Source of the DNA: an uncultured Pseudomonadota bacterium
Lineage (GTDB): Bacteria; Pseudomonadota; Gammaproteobacteria; Burkholderiales; SG8-39
Direction of reading: 5' to 3'
NCBI GenBank assembly: GCA_903834835.1
Contig: CAILKO010000049.1
Span: forward strand, 124,001 to 188,000
Length of the DNA: 64,000 nucleotides
How positions within the stretch are numbered: the stretch's first letter is position 1; the number at the start of each line of letters is the position of its first letter. A model generated the notes under the pieces. That model worked only from the letters and a program-made list of their open reading frames with translations. It made no database searches and was not told where the DNA came from. The position numbers and the translations under genes were made by a program. This document shows positions 16,753 to 24,746 of the stretch, piece after piece.

Positions 16753-16761
16753 CCTCCTTCC
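16753..16761 (-). promoter_or_regulatory. Strong Shine-Dalgarno that fixes a TTG start
   Basis: GGAAGGAGG read on the minus strand, 7 bp in front of the TTG at 16745-16743. No better ATG or GTG start with a binding site exists nearby, and the protein aligns with family N-termini from this codon, so TTG is taken as the start of the kor operon's first gene. Confidence 0.75.
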
Positions 16762-16915
16762 TGCTATGCCGCTCCCGCTGCTTCCTGTCCGTTGCACGCC
16801 GATTGCATGCGCGGTCGCGAAGGGCGCAGTCTACTACCGGAAAATTGGGCGCCGGGGAATTGCGCTCGTACCTTTATTGTTTTGTGGGGACATTCATCCC
16901 TGAGTACATCGCGTT

Positions 16916-16946
16916 CGCTCGGTCCGGCGCGCGCCCGGACCGAGCG
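16916..16946. repeat. Perfect 12-bp inverted repeat with 7-bp loop
   Basis: Arms CGCTCGGTCCGG (16916-16927) and its exact complement (16935-16946), loop CGCGCGC. No T-run on either side, so not a standard terminator. It sits about 170 bp upstream of the kor start codon and about 390 bp upstream of the exported protein. It could be an RNA structure in a leader or a regulator site. Confidence 0.5.
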
Positions 16947-17333
16947 GCTAACGCCGGGGTGCGGAGGCGCTCGCAGCCGAAGACGTTGAGCGGGTGAACG
17001 CAGTGCCTGCGAAAAGGCCGCACTCACTGAGCGCGGGTTCCGTTGGAATGGCTAGTTGTCGGGCGGCGTGGCAGGAAGTCGGGTATTTCGCTTCCCGCGG
17101 TCTTCGTAAGGGTCGAATGTTGCGAAGCAGCAAAATGGGCAGGTCGGTCCGACTCCTTCGATTCTTCCCCCTTGCGTGGCTTGATGCATAGGGCAAGGGA
17201 TGGAAACAACTGTTATGTTGCGTCGCACTATCCGGATATGCGGCAAGGCGTGCTTGCGGATATCTTTCTGCAATCTGTCAACCCTGCGGTCCGCCGTCGC
17301 GTTACTTGCTCATCACAACAGAAAGGATTCATC

Positions 17334-17645
17334 ATGAACCTCAAACCCCTCTTGATCTCCGTAGCACTCGTGTTCGGCACCTCGGCGGCGTTTGCGCAGG
17401 CACCGGCAGCCGCCCCCGCAGCGGCTCCCGCCGCAGCGGCGCCTGCAGCCAAGGCGTCGGCCAAGATGTCAAAGGAGGATCACGACAAGGCACGCGCGGA
17501 ACGCAAGGCCAAGCGTGACGCGGCGCGCGCAATGAAGAAGGAAAAGGCGGCGGCCGATGCCAAGGCCAAGGCGACTCCTGCGGCGCCTGCGACGGCGGCC
17601 ACACCTGTTGCGCCTGCTGCGCCGGCAGCACCTGCTAAGAAGTAG
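17334..17645 (+). CDS. Small exported Ala/Pro/Lys-rich protein
   Basis: 103 residues. A clear Sec signal peptide (MNLKPLLISVALVFGTSAAFA-QAP) is cut near residue 22. The mature part is low complexity: Ala/Pro repeats, a charged middle (KMSKEDHDKARAERKAKRDAAR) and another Ala/Pro stretch ending in KK. It is probably a disordered periplasmic protein, similar in style to PsiF-like or histone H1-like repeats, but I cannot assign a family. AGAAAGGA lies 7 bp before the ATG, and a good terminator follows at 17664, so it is a single-gene transcript. Confidence 0.8.
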   Translation: MNLKPLLISVALVFGTSAAFAQAPAAAPAAAPAAAAPAAKASAKMSKEDHDKARAERKAKRDAARAMKKEKAAADAKAKATPAAPATAATPVAPAAPAAPAKK

Positions 17646-17663
17646 TTTCAGCTGTCGTAACGG

Positions 17664-17696
17664 AAAGGGCGGGAGTCATCCCGCCCTTTTTCTTTT
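17664..17696 (+). terminator. Rho-independent terminator
   Basis: 10-bp perfect stem AAAGGGCGGG (17664-17673) and CCCGCCCTTT (17680-17689), loop AGTCAT, followed by TTCTTTT. It ends the transcript of the small exported protein; the A-run on the other side could also serve the convergent kef gene. Confidence 0.9.
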
Positions 17697-17726
17697 CAGC
17701 GCGGCATCGCGATCGCGAAGCGAGGC

Positions 17727-19532
17727 TCAGGCCGCAGGAGGTATGGAATCGGTGCTCCGGCGGTCGCGCTCATCCTCCGCGAGCGTGCGTGCGAGCTCGT
17801 CGCGCAGCCGATTGGAAACGAGGATGTGCGTGTCCGGCTCGCTGCGATGCACTTCGTAGAGTTTCTCCAGGACCTCGCGGTCATGTTCCGCGAAGGCGGC
17901 TGCCGCGCGCCGCGCGCGTTCCGGATCGCGGCGGACTTCCGCAAGCGCGGCTTCGCCGAGGGCGAGCGCTGCACGAAAGGTTTCGCGCTCCGTGTGCTCG
18001 ATGCCGAGATCCTTCAGCTCGAAGGCATGGCGCATGTCGCGGGCACGCGCGATGATCCTCAGATTCGGGAAGTGGCGGCGCGCTGTGCGCACCAGGCTGG
18101 ACGTTGCCTCGGGGTCGTCGAGCGCAACGATCAGAAGGTCGGCACGGTCGGCACCGGCGGCGAGCAACAGGTCGGTGCGCGTGGCATCACCGTAGAACAC
18201 CCTGAATCCGAACTTGCGTGACAGCTCCACGTGGTCAGGATCGTCGTCGAGGATAGTCGGCGTGTGGCCGTCTGCGTGCAACAGACGCGCCACCACCTGG
18301 CCGACGCGGCCAAGGCCCACCACGATCACGCGGGATTCCTCGGGCGTGTCGGGCGTGCGGGTTTCCTTGCGCTGCAATCGGGGTTCCAGCAGCCGCGCGT
18401 ACAGCGCGAGGATGAGCGGCGTGGCGAGCATGGACAGCGCGACGGCCAGCGTCAAGGCTTTGGCGTAGGCAGGCGGAATCGCACCGTGGGTCGCGGCGAC
18501 GCCAAGCAGTACGAAGGCGAACTCGCCCCCCTGTGCGAGCAGCAGCACGAAGAGCGGCAACTCGTTCAACGGCAGCCGCACGGAACGCCCGATCGCGAAC
18601 AGTACCGTGCCCTTCACCAGAAAGAGTCCGGCGATGAGACTCACGATCAGCCAAGGCTGGTTGCGCAAGGCTGCGAAGTCCACGCTCATCCCCACCGATA
18701 TGAAGAACAGGCCGAGCAGCAGTCCCTTGAAGGGTTCGACGGCGACCTCGATCTCGTGCCGGTACTCCGACTCGGCAAACAGCATGCCGACGAGAAAGGC
18801 ACCGAGCGCCATGGACAGGCCGGCGGCCTCGAAACCCTGGGCGATCGCGATGACGAGGAGCAGCGCGAACGCGGTGAAGATCTCGCGCAGACGGGTGCGC
18901 GCGATGTGCCGGAATACGGGGCGCACGAGGTAGTGCCCACCCACGAGCGTCGCAGCGATGGTGAGTGCGGCGAAGCCCAGTGTTTGCCACGAGAAGCTGC
19001 TGCCGTTGTCGGCGGTGCCGAGCAACGGCAGCAGGGCGAGCATCGGGATGACGGCGAGATCCTGGAACAGCAGAATCGCGAAGGTCGCCTGCCCACCCTG
19101 GGTACGCAGGCCGCCCCGCTCCTCGAGCGGCTGCAGCGCGAGCGCCGTGGAGGAGAGCGCGAGCGCCATGCCCGCGACGATGCCGATGCGTGCGTCGATG
19201 CCGAGGAGGACCGCGACGAGGGTGATCAGCGCGACCGAGCCCGCAAGCTGGGACAGGCCGAGCGTCAGCAGCTTGCCGCGCATCGACCAGAGCCGGCGCG
19301 GTTCCAGCTCAAGGCCAATCACGAAGAGAAGAAACACCACGCCGAGCTCGGCGAAGGCCTGTACGTCCTCGACCTGACCTACCAGCGCGAATCCGGAAGG
19401 GCCGATGGCGATGCCGGCGAGCAGGTAGCCCGCGACCGACCCGAGGCCGAGCCGGTGGGAAACCACGACTGCGAGTACAGCGGCAGCGAGGTAGAGGATG
19501 GCATGCATCAGAAAGGGATTGCCGTGTTCCAT
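17727..19532 (-). CDS. Kef-type monovalent cation:proton antiporter with RCK domain
   Basis: 601 residues. About a dozen membrane segments (residues 10-385) form a CPA2 exchanger (LAGIAIGPSGFALV, LLFVIGLELEPRRLW, FQDLAVIPMLALLPLLG). A cytoplasmic TrkA-N/RCK_N domain follows (VIVVGLGRVGQVVARLL near 405, FYGDATRTDLL near 450), then a charged C-terminal tail rich in Glu and Arg. KefB/KefC proteins are glutathione-gated potassium efflux systems; no KefG/KefF partner is adjacent. An alternative ATG is 8 codons inside. Upstream: the divergent gap with repeat copy 4. Confidence 0.92.
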   Translation of the reverse strand: MEHGNPFLMHAILYLAAAVLAVVVSHRLGLGSVAGYLLAGIAIGPSGFALVGQVEDVQAFAELGVVFLLFVIGLELEPRRLWSMRGKLLTLGLSQLAGSVALITLVAVLLGIDARIGIVAGMALALSSTALALQPLEERGGLRTQGGQATFAILLFQDLAVIPMLALLPLLGTADNGSSFSWQTLGFAALTIAATLVGGHYLVRPVFRHIARTRLREIFTAFALLLVIAIAQGFEAAGLSMALGAFLVGMLFAESEYRHEIEVAVEPFKGLLLGLFFISVGMSVDFAALRNQPWLIVSLIAGLFLVKGTVLFAIGRSVRLPLNELPLFVLLLAQGGEFAFVLLGVAATHGAIPPAYAKALTLAVALSMLATPLILALYARLLEPRLQRKETRTPDTPEESRVIVVGLGRVGQVVARLLHADGHTPTILDDDPDHVELSRKFGFRVFYGDATRTDLLLAAGADRADLLIVALDDPEATSSLVRTARRHFPNLRIIARARDMRHAFELKDLGIEHTERETFRAALALGEAALAEVRRDPERARRAAAAFAEHDREVLEKLYEVHRSEPDTHILVSNRLRDELARTLAEDERDRRSTDSIPPAA

Positions 19533-19608
19533 GACTCTTTCGGGCTCGTCGGCTTCACGCCTGGGGTCGGGACTTCCGACCGCGAGAGGGCGCCGGGGTG
19601 GAAGTACA

Positions 19609-19630
19609 ATGGTAACGTTTTTGTTACTAT
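19609..19630. repeat. Palindromic repeat copy 4
   Basis: ATGGTAAC, spacer GTTTTT, GTTACTAT, with the same single G-T mismatch as copy 2. Located in the divergent gap between the kef gene (start 19532, minus) and the SbmA/YddA-type ABC gene (start 19727, plus), 77 and 97 bp from the starts. Confidence 0.88.
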
Positions 19631-19726
19631 CGAATCATACCACAGGGAATTTTCTTCCTTGTCGAGACACAGGATGCGGATAATCCGCCACGTCCGCAGT
19701 CGGGAAAACACAGCAGGGGAGACAGC

Positions 19727-21475
19727 ATGCCGCAATCGATACAACCCGTTGCGCGTCGCTTCATCGGGCGCGCGTGGCAGCTCGCACATCCCTATTGGAC
19801 GCGCTCGAACGAACGTCTCGTCGCCTGGGCGCTGCTTGCCTCCATCGTCGGCATTTCGCTCGGTCTGGTCTACCTCGCCGTTGTGCTGAACCGATGGAAT
19901 CGCGATTTCTTCAATGCCATCCAGGAGAAGAGCTACGCGGACTTCCTCCAGCTCCTGCTCTACTTCTGTTTCATCGCCGCGGTGTACATCGTCGCGGCGG
20001 TCTACCGTGCGTATCTTCGGCAGATGCTCTACATGCGCTGGCGGGTGTGGCTGACGCGAGCGTATCTGGAGGACTGGCTCGGAGACCGCGTCTACTATCG
20101 TCTGGAGCAGGATGCGCGCGGCACGGACAACCCGGACCAGCGCATTGCGGACGATCTGCGCCTGTTCTGCAACACCACCCTCACGCTGACGCTGGATCTG
20201 CTGCAGCAACTCGTCACACTCGGTTCGTTTCTGGTCATACTCTGGAGCGTCTCCGGGCCGCTCGTGGTGCATATCTGGGGTTCCGACTGGACGATACCCG
20301 GCTACATGGTCTGGGCGGCGGTCCTCTACGCGCTTGCTGGCAGTGCGCTGACCTACTACGTGGGACGACCGCTGGTCGGGTTGAATTTCAACCAGGAGCG
20401 GGTCGAAGCCGACCTGCGTTTCAGTCTGGTCAGAATGCGCGAGTACGCCGAGGGCATAGCGCTCTACCGCGGCGAGGCGGCGGAACACGCCCAGCTCGAT
20501 CGCCGGGTGGAGGGGATCTTCGCAAACTGGTGGCAGATCATGCGGGCCCAGAAGCGACTTAACTTCTTCACCAACGGCTACGCCCAGGCCGCGGTGGTGT
20601 TTCCGTTCTTTGTCGCCGCCCCGCGCTATTTCTCGGGGGCCATCCAGTTCGGCGATCTGACGCAGATCGCGGATGCTTTCGGCACGGTGCAGGGCTCGCT
20701 TTCGTGGTTCGTGCAGAACTATCCGGAACTCGCGAGCTGGAAAGCAAGCGTCGACCGGCTGATCAGCTTCGAACACGCGATCGACGCGGCCCGCATCGAG
20801 GCGCGCGAACAGCGCGGCGTTTCGATCCGGCGCGCACCGACCGCGGCGCTGCATGTTTCGCATCTCGGTCTCGCGCTGCCCGACGGGCGCAAGATACTTT
20901 CCGATGCCGACTTCGTTCTCCGGCCGGGCGAGCGAGTCCTCCTGACCGGACCTTCCGGTAGCGGCAAGAGCACGGTGTTCCGCGCGATCGCGGGTCTGTG
21001 GGCCTACGGTGGCGGTCAGGTCGAGGTGCCCGAGGGCGCGCGCCTGATGTTCCTGCCCCAGAAGCCCTATATTCCGATCGGTTCATTGCGCGACGCGCTC
21101 GCGTATCCGTCGCCGGCAGGCGGCTACGGGGATGAGCGTCTGCGCGAAGCGCTGGGGGCAGCAGGGCTTGCCCAATTCAGCGAGCGACTGGACGAGGCGC
21201 GCAACTGGTCGCAGAGCATGAGCGGGGGCGAACAGCAGAAACTCGCGGTGGCGCGGGTGCTGCTGCAGCAACCGGACTGGCTGTTCCTGGACGAGGCGAC
21301 AGCCTCGCTCGACGAGGACAGCGAGCATTCCGTATACCGGTTGCTTGCGGAGCGATTGCCGGGCACGGCGATAGTCAGCATCGCGCACCGCCCGCCCGTG
21401 GCTGGTTTCCACCAACGTCGCCTGGCGCTTTCGGGCGGAACCCTGATGGAAGCTGCAGATCCCGTCAACGCCTGA
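19727..21475 (+). CDS. ABC transporter, SbmA/BacA-YddA family (permease-ATPase)
   Basis: 582 residues. The N-terminal half has six membrane segments with the SbmA/BacA-like signature (FFNAIQEKSYADFLQLL, MRWRVWLTRAYLEDWL, NPDQRIADDLRLF). The C-terminal ATPase has Walker A GPSGSGKST near 408, the signature MSGGEQQKLAVAR and Walker B WLFLDEATASLDE near 518. Relatives carry peptide antibiotics, vitamin B12 or long-chain fatty acyl groups; the substrate here is unknown. It is monocistronic, and a GC-rich hairpin lies at its 3' end. Repeat copy 4 is in its upstream region. Confidence 0.92.
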   Translation: MPQSIQPVARRFIGRAWQLAHPYWTRSNERLVAWALLASIVGISLGLVYLAVVLNRWNRDFFNAIQEKSYADFLQLLLYFCFIAAVYIVAAVYRAYLRQMLYMRWRVWLTRAYLEDWLGDRVYYRLEQDARGTDNPDQRIADDLRLFCNTTLTLTLDLLQQLVTLGSFLVILWSVSGPLVVHIWGSDWTIPGYMVWAAVLYALAGSALTYYVGRPLVGLNFNQERVEADLRFSLVRMREYAEGIALYRGEAAEHAQLDRRVEGIFANWWQIMRAQKRLNFFTNGYAQAAVVFPFFVAAPRYFSGAIQFGDLTQIADAFGTVQGSLSWFVQNYPELASWKASVDRLISFEHAIDAARIEAREQRGVSIRRAPTAALHVSHLGLALPDGRKILSDADFVLRPGERVLLTGPSGSGKSTVFRAIAGLWAYGGGQVEVPEGARLMFLPQKPYIPIGSLRDALAYPSPAGGYGDERLREALGAAGLAQFSERLDEARNWSQSMSGGEQQKLAVARVLLQQPDWLFLDEATASLDEDSEHSVYRLLAERLPGTAIVSIAHRPPVAGFHQRRLALSGGTLMEAADPVNA

Positions 21476-21476
21476 G

Positions 21477-21527
21477 GCGCGGGCCCTTGGCCGGCGAGCC
21501 CGTCACACGCCGGACTCAGGCCCGCGC
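21477..21527. terminator. GC-rich nested hairpin between convergent genes
   Basis: Outer arms GCGCGGGCC (21477-21485) and GGCCCGCGC (21519-21527) enclose an inner 6-bp stem (21491-21496/21508-21513). It fills the gap between the ABC transporter and the TerC-Usp gene. No T-run, so termination is only a guess. Confidence 0.35.
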
Positions 21528-22814
21528 TCAGTCGATCGTTGCGGCGATAAACAGCGAGCAGGCGGCAACAAGGCCGGCCGGCAGACCGAAGCGCTCGAAC
21601 TTCGATATCGCCTGGCCGGAGATCACCTCGACCGGCAGCGTGGTCTGTTCGAGCACCTTGTTGGTCGTCGAATCCTCGAGCATGCGGGTGAGCGAACTCT
21701 TGCGCGCCGTTCCCATGACGATGCGATCGCAGCCCAGACGCTTGGCCTCGCCCACGATCGACGCCGCCTTCTCCCCGACAAGGGTGTGGGCGGTATAGGG
21801 CACGCCGAAGCGCTCGATCAGATTCCTCGAGGAGCGCATCGCCTTGGCCGATTCGTCGGCGTGGAAGGCGGCGCGGGTCCAGCGGCCGATGAACTGGGCG
21901 ATGTGGCGCGACAGGGGCGGTTGGACGTTCAGCAGATGAACTTCCATCGGTTCGGCGGTGTTGTTCTTCAGATATTCGTTTGCGACGTGGCGCACGGCGA
22001 TCTCCGAGTTCGGCGATCCGTCTACGGGTACGAGCACCTTGGGCATGGCGGGGTCTCCTTGTGGGGCGGTGTTTCTTTCGGTTTGTGCCTCGGCGGGAAC
22101 TGCCATCAGCGCGAGGCGGGCGCTGATGCGCGATTCAATTCTGCGATGGTTGCTGCGAAAGCCGAACCACAGCACCCCGCCGATCGCGACCAGGTACATG
22201 AGGGCCGCGGCGGGGAGGTTGTCGTCGAAGGCATCCTTGAGGAGCGGCTCGCTCATGACCATCTTCGCCGAGGTCCATGCCAGCACACCCGAGCCGAAGT
22301 AGATGATTGCCGGGAAACGCTCGATCCACTTCAGCACCACGGTGCTTCCCCAGACCACGATGGGGATGCTGATCAACAGTCCCAGGATCACGAGCAGGTA
22401 GCTGCCCTGCGCGGCGCCGGCCACCGCCAGGACGTTGTCCAGGCCCATCACCATGTCGGCCACCACGATGGTACGGATCGCGCTCCAGATGCCGGGGGCC
22501 GCGACGAACCTGCCCTCGGAATTCTCGCCTGCTTCCTCTTCGGGTAGCAGCAGCTTCCAGGCGATCCAGGCCAGCAGCACGCCACCCGCGAGCAGCAGGC
22601 CCGGTACCTTCAGCAGCCAGACCACCGCGATAGTCATCGCGCTGCGAATCCCGATGGCGCCCACCGTTCCCCAAAGGATGGCCTTCTTCTGCAGGTGCGG
22701 CGGCAGGTTGCGCGAGGCGAGCGCGATGACGATCGCATTGTCGCCTGCAAGTACCAGATCGATCACGACGATCGCCAGAAGTGCCGTAAGAAAGTCCAGG
22801 GAGAGAAGTTCCAA
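21528..22814 (-). CDS. TerC-type membrane protein fused to a universal stress protein domain
   Basis: 428 residues. Residues 1-225 are a TerC/YjbE-like integral membrane domain with seven or so helices and the acidic motifs DLVLAGDNAIVIALA and DMVMGLDNVLAVAG. After a linker, residues 257-400 are a UspA domain (PKVLVPVDGSPNSEIAVRHV; GCDRIVMGTARKSSL), then a short hydrophobic segment at the end (LVAACSLFIAATI). TerC proteins are linked to tellurite and metal-ion tolerance, including manganese export. An in-frame ATG at 22046 with its own Shine-Dalgarno may also give free Usp. Confidence 0.88.
   Translation of the reverse strand: MELLSLDFLTALLAIVVIDLVLAGDNAIVIALASRNLPPHLQKKAILWGTVGAIGIRSAMTIAVVWLLKVPGLLLAGGVLLAWIAWKLLLPEEEAGENSEGRFVAAPGIWSAIRTIVVADMVMGLDNVLAVAGAAQGSYLLVILGLLISIPIVVWGSTVVLKWIERFPAIIYFGSGVLAWTSAKMVMSEPLLKDAFDDNLPAAALMYLVAIGGVLWFGFRSNHRRIESRISARLALMAVPAEAQTERNTAPQGDPAMPKVLVPVDGSPNSEIAVRHVANEYLKNNTAEPMEVHLLNVQPPLSRHIAQFIGRWTRAAFHADESAKAMRSSRNLIERFGVPYTAHTLVGEKAASIVGEAKRLGCDRIVMGTARKSSLTRMLEDSTTNKVLEQTTLPVEVISGQAISKFERFGLPAGLVAACSLFIAATID
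22054..22060 (-). promoter_or_regulatory. Internal Shine-Dalgarno before the Usp domain
   Basis: AAGGAGA on the minus strand, 7 bp before an in-frame ATG at 22046-22044 (residue 257 of the TerC-Usp protein), exactly at the start of the Usp domain. It could allow separate translation of a 172-residue Usp protein. Confidence 0.6.
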
Positions 22815-22847
22815 GATGATGTTTCCGGTTGCGGTTGACGGGAGAGC

Positions 22848-23531
22848 TCAGTCGTCTGCGTTCACTACGCCGAGCAGCTGGAGCAGGCTTGAGAAGAGGT
22901 TGTAGATCGAGACGTACAGGGTCACGGTTGCCAGGATGTAGTTGGTCTCGCCGCCGCGGACGATCTCGCTCGTCTGGTAGAGGATCAGGCCGCCCATCAG
23001 CAGCACGAACGCGGCGGACACCGTCAGGGCGAGCGCCGGAATCGAGAACAGCACGGCACCGAGACCTGCGAAGAACGCGCAGAGGATGCCGACGGTGAGG
23101 AATCCGCCGAGGAAACTGAAATCACGGCGGCTCGTCGTCGCCCAGGTGGAAAGTGCGATGAAGATCAACGCGGTGGCGCCCATGGCCATCATCACGATCT
23201 GGTGTCCGCCCGGGAGCGCGAGATAGCGGCTGATCACCGGTCCGAGTGTCGCGCCCATGAATGCCGTCAGCGCGAATACCGAGGCTAGCCCCCAGGCGCT
23301 GTTGCGCAGACGATAGGTAACAAACAGCAGACCGAAGTAGCCGGCGAGCGTGATGAGCAGGCCGGGATGCGGCATGCCGACGGCGATCGCGCAGCCTGCA
23401 GCGACCGCGCTCGTCGCGAGCGTCAGGCCGAGCAAGCGGTAGGTGTTGCGCAGCACGCGCGAGGAATCCGCGGCAATGCCGCCGGATTCCGGAATATCGA
23501 TGCTCGCTGTCCGGGTGTGAGCGGTGTTCAT
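22848..23531 (-). CDS. Bax inhibitor-1/YccA family membrane protein
   Basis: 227 residues, seven predicted membrane helices after a polar N-terminus of about 35 residues (RVLRNTYRLLGLTLATSAVAAG begins helix 1). Family features include the conserved Arg/Tyr near the first helix, the helix ALTAFMGATLGPVI, and the C-terminal ILYQTSEIVRGGETNYILATVTLYVSIYNLF (split here only for reading), which carries the Asp/Tyr-type pore residues of BI-1 proteins. YccA inhibits FtsH proteolysis in E. coli; others act as calcium leak channels. AGAGGAGA precedes the ATG. It follows the HPF-like gene by 2 bp. Confidence 0.9.
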   Translation of the reverse strand: MNTAHTRTASIDIPESGGIAADSSRVLRNTYRLLGLTLATSAVAAGCAIAVGMPHPGLLITLAGYFGLLFVTYRLRNSAWGLASVFALTAFMGATLGPVISRYLALPGGHQIVMMAMGATALIFIALSTWATTSRRDFSFLGGFLTVGILCAFFAGLGAVLFSIPALALTVSAAFVLLMGGLILYQTSEIVRGGETNYILATVTLYVSIYNLFSSLLQLLGVVNADD

Positions 23532-23533
23532 GT

Positions 23534-23950
23534 CTATCTCCTCTCGGTCAGGGGGGGCGGGTTGTATTCCACGGCCGCATCGGCCGGGCTGAAACTCCCG
23601 AAGCTGCGGCGCAGGCTCTCCAGCCTGAGATTGCGGCGTCCGCGTTCGATCTGGCGCGCGACCGTGCGCCCCGCACTGTCCGTGGTCCGATCGATGATCG
23701 CGTACAGATCCCCTCCGATGTCTTCCACGTAGACCGGGTCCGCCTCGCGCAGCCTGACCTGGACCCGGCAATACTTGTCTTCGCCGCCGCGCGGCCCGTT
23801 CTCGTCGCCCAGGCGCATGGTGACGCGCGCGATGCGCATGCTGTGTCGCCCAAGGGCGAATCGGAGGCGGCGATCCGCGTGTGCGGCGAGCGCTGCACTC
23901 AGCTTGAACCCGATACCGCGTATGTCGATGTGCATGCCGTCTGTCTCCAT
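23534..23950 (-). CDS. HPF/RaiA-like ribosome-associated protein
   Basis: 138 residues. The N-terminal 100 residues match the sigma-54 modulation/S30EA ribosomal protein fold: MHIDIRGIGFKLSAALAAHADRRL, then RVTMRLGDENGPRGG and KYCRVQVRLREADPVYVEDIGGDLYAIIDRTTD. Such proteins bind the 30S subunit and promote 70S hibernation or dimerisation in stationary phase. The C-terminal 35 residues (RNLRLESLRRSF...) are basic and not conserved. The METDG start is used; MHIDI five codons later is an alternative. An AT-rich element lies at 24006-24047, just upstream. Likely operon with the BI-1 gene. Confidence 0.85.
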   Translation of the reverse strand: METDGMHIDIRGIGFKLSAALAAHADRRLRFALGRHSMRIARVTMRLGDENGPRGGEDKYCRVQVRLREADPVYVEDIGGDLYAIIDRTTDSAGRTVARQIERGRRNLRLESLRRSFGSFSPADAAVEYNPPPLTERR

Positions 23951-24005
23951 GTTCCGGATACCCTTGCGCACTGCCTGACGCAATTCTGGGGGTATCCAGT
24001 TCGGT

Positions 24006-24047
24006 GGTAAATTCGTTTTAACTGCTACAAAAGTTCGTAAAAATCGA
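24006..24047. promoter_or_regulatory. AT-rich element A (upstream of the HPF-like gene)
   Basis: A 42-bp AT-rich stretch starting GGTAAATTCG that can be aligned without gaps to 24605-24646 with about two thirds identity. It lies 56-97 bp upstream of the HPF-like start. Its inner part on the minus strand contains TTCG-ATTTTTA-CGAA, a palindrome of the kind LysR regulators bind. Candidate site for the neighbouring NhaR-type protein. Confidence 0.45.
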
Positions 24048-24077
24048 ACTAACAATGCTTCGCATTGCACCGCTTGC

Positions 24078-24518
24078 TCAGGCCGCCACGGGCTCCCGCC
24101 GGATTGCGTCGAGGAGTGCGGCGGGCAGACTCAGGACGCTCCGCAGGTGGGCTTCGGTGACGCCCCACCGCCGCCACGCGCAGGTCACGAGCTCGCGTTC
24201 GGCCTGGCGAAGTCCGTCGATTTCCGCCAGATACAGCAGTGCTGCCGCGAGCACGAGTTGCGTGTTTCTGTCGGTGATTGCATCGATCTCGGGTTCGGGG
24301 GAACCCGCGGGCTGCCCCGCGCGCAGCAGTCCGAAGTGCCGGGACAGGATGGTCATGAACAGATTTCGGTCGACGCCGAGCATCTCGAGAGTGCCCGAGC
24401 GGTCGAGAAATTCCACTTCTCGCCAGTCGAGCCGTTCGTCGCGCGCGATCAGGCGTGCGATCAGCGTTGCAACGGCCTCCTGGCTGTTCGGTCGGTAGAG
24501 TCTTCTGCTTCGTGGCAT
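24078..24518 (-). CDS. Small helical protein, weakly TerB-like
   Basis: 146 residues, almost entirely predicted helical, no signal or membrane segment. The second half (LVLAAALLYLAEIDGLRQAERELVTCAW) resembles the TerB/DjlA-type domain, where an acidic residue pair sits in the helix turn, but the match is weak and the two conserved Asp/Glu sites of TerB are not clearly all present. A good AAGGAG lies before the ATG. It precedes the HPF-like gene on the same strand with a 127-bp gap containing AT-rich element A. The neighbourhood (TerC, Usp, HPF, BI-1) suggests a stress role. Confidence 0.7.
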   Translation of the reverse strand: MPRSRRLYRPNSQEAVATLIARLIARDERLDWREVEFLDRSGTLEMLGVDRNLFMTILSRHFGLLRAGQPAGSPEPEIDAITDRNTQLVLAAALLYLAEIDGLRQAERELVTCAWRRWGVTEAHLRSVLSLPAALLDAIRREPVAA

Positions 24519-24604
24519 GACTGGCTCCTTGGTCTGGTGATTCGTTCCGTGGAAGTGTTGCAGTCCTTGTAGTGCGCGGCCAGTCTAAGGACGGAATACG
24601 GACG

Positions 24605-24646
24605 GGTAAAATCGATTTAAAATACAAATTACTTCGAAAAATTGGA
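24605..24646. promoter_or_regulatory. AT-rich element B (between nhaR and the TerB-like gene)
   Basis: Starts GGTAAAATCG and matches element A (24006-24047) in 28 of 42 ungapped positions, including GGTAAA, TCG, TTTAA, TTCG and AAAA at the same offsets. It lies 87-128 bp upstream of the TerB-like start and about 100 bp upstream of nhaR. Likely shared regulatory site in the divergent promoter region. Confidence 0.45.
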
Positions 24647-24746
24647 TGTAATCAGCGAGGCCGCGCGGACCGGGCGGAGACGCCAGGACAGTTGCGGGAG
24701 TGAACAAGCAGCCGATTTCGAAAGAAAGCCTCGAGGGAGTCGCGTC

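Larger units (their letters stand above)
16746..17333. other. Divergent intergenic region, 588 bp
   Basis: Lies between the kor operon (minus) and the small exported protein (plus). It contains the kor Shine-Dalgarno, an AT-rich patch at about 16868-16886 that could hold the kor promoter, and a perfect 12-bp hairpin at 16916-16946. Short open frames here have no protein-like composition or family resemblance. I see no tRNA or known riboswitch pattern. Confidence 0.6.

Noticed and set aside
16994-17191. Short open frame of 65 codons in the kor upstream gap
   Set aside because: No binding site, no family features, overlaps other short frames in both strands.
18231-19889. Open frame of 552 codons on the plus strand
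   Set aside because: Antisense to the Kef-type antiporter; rich in Gln, Arg, Glu and Asp, without domains; it also runs through repeat copy 4.
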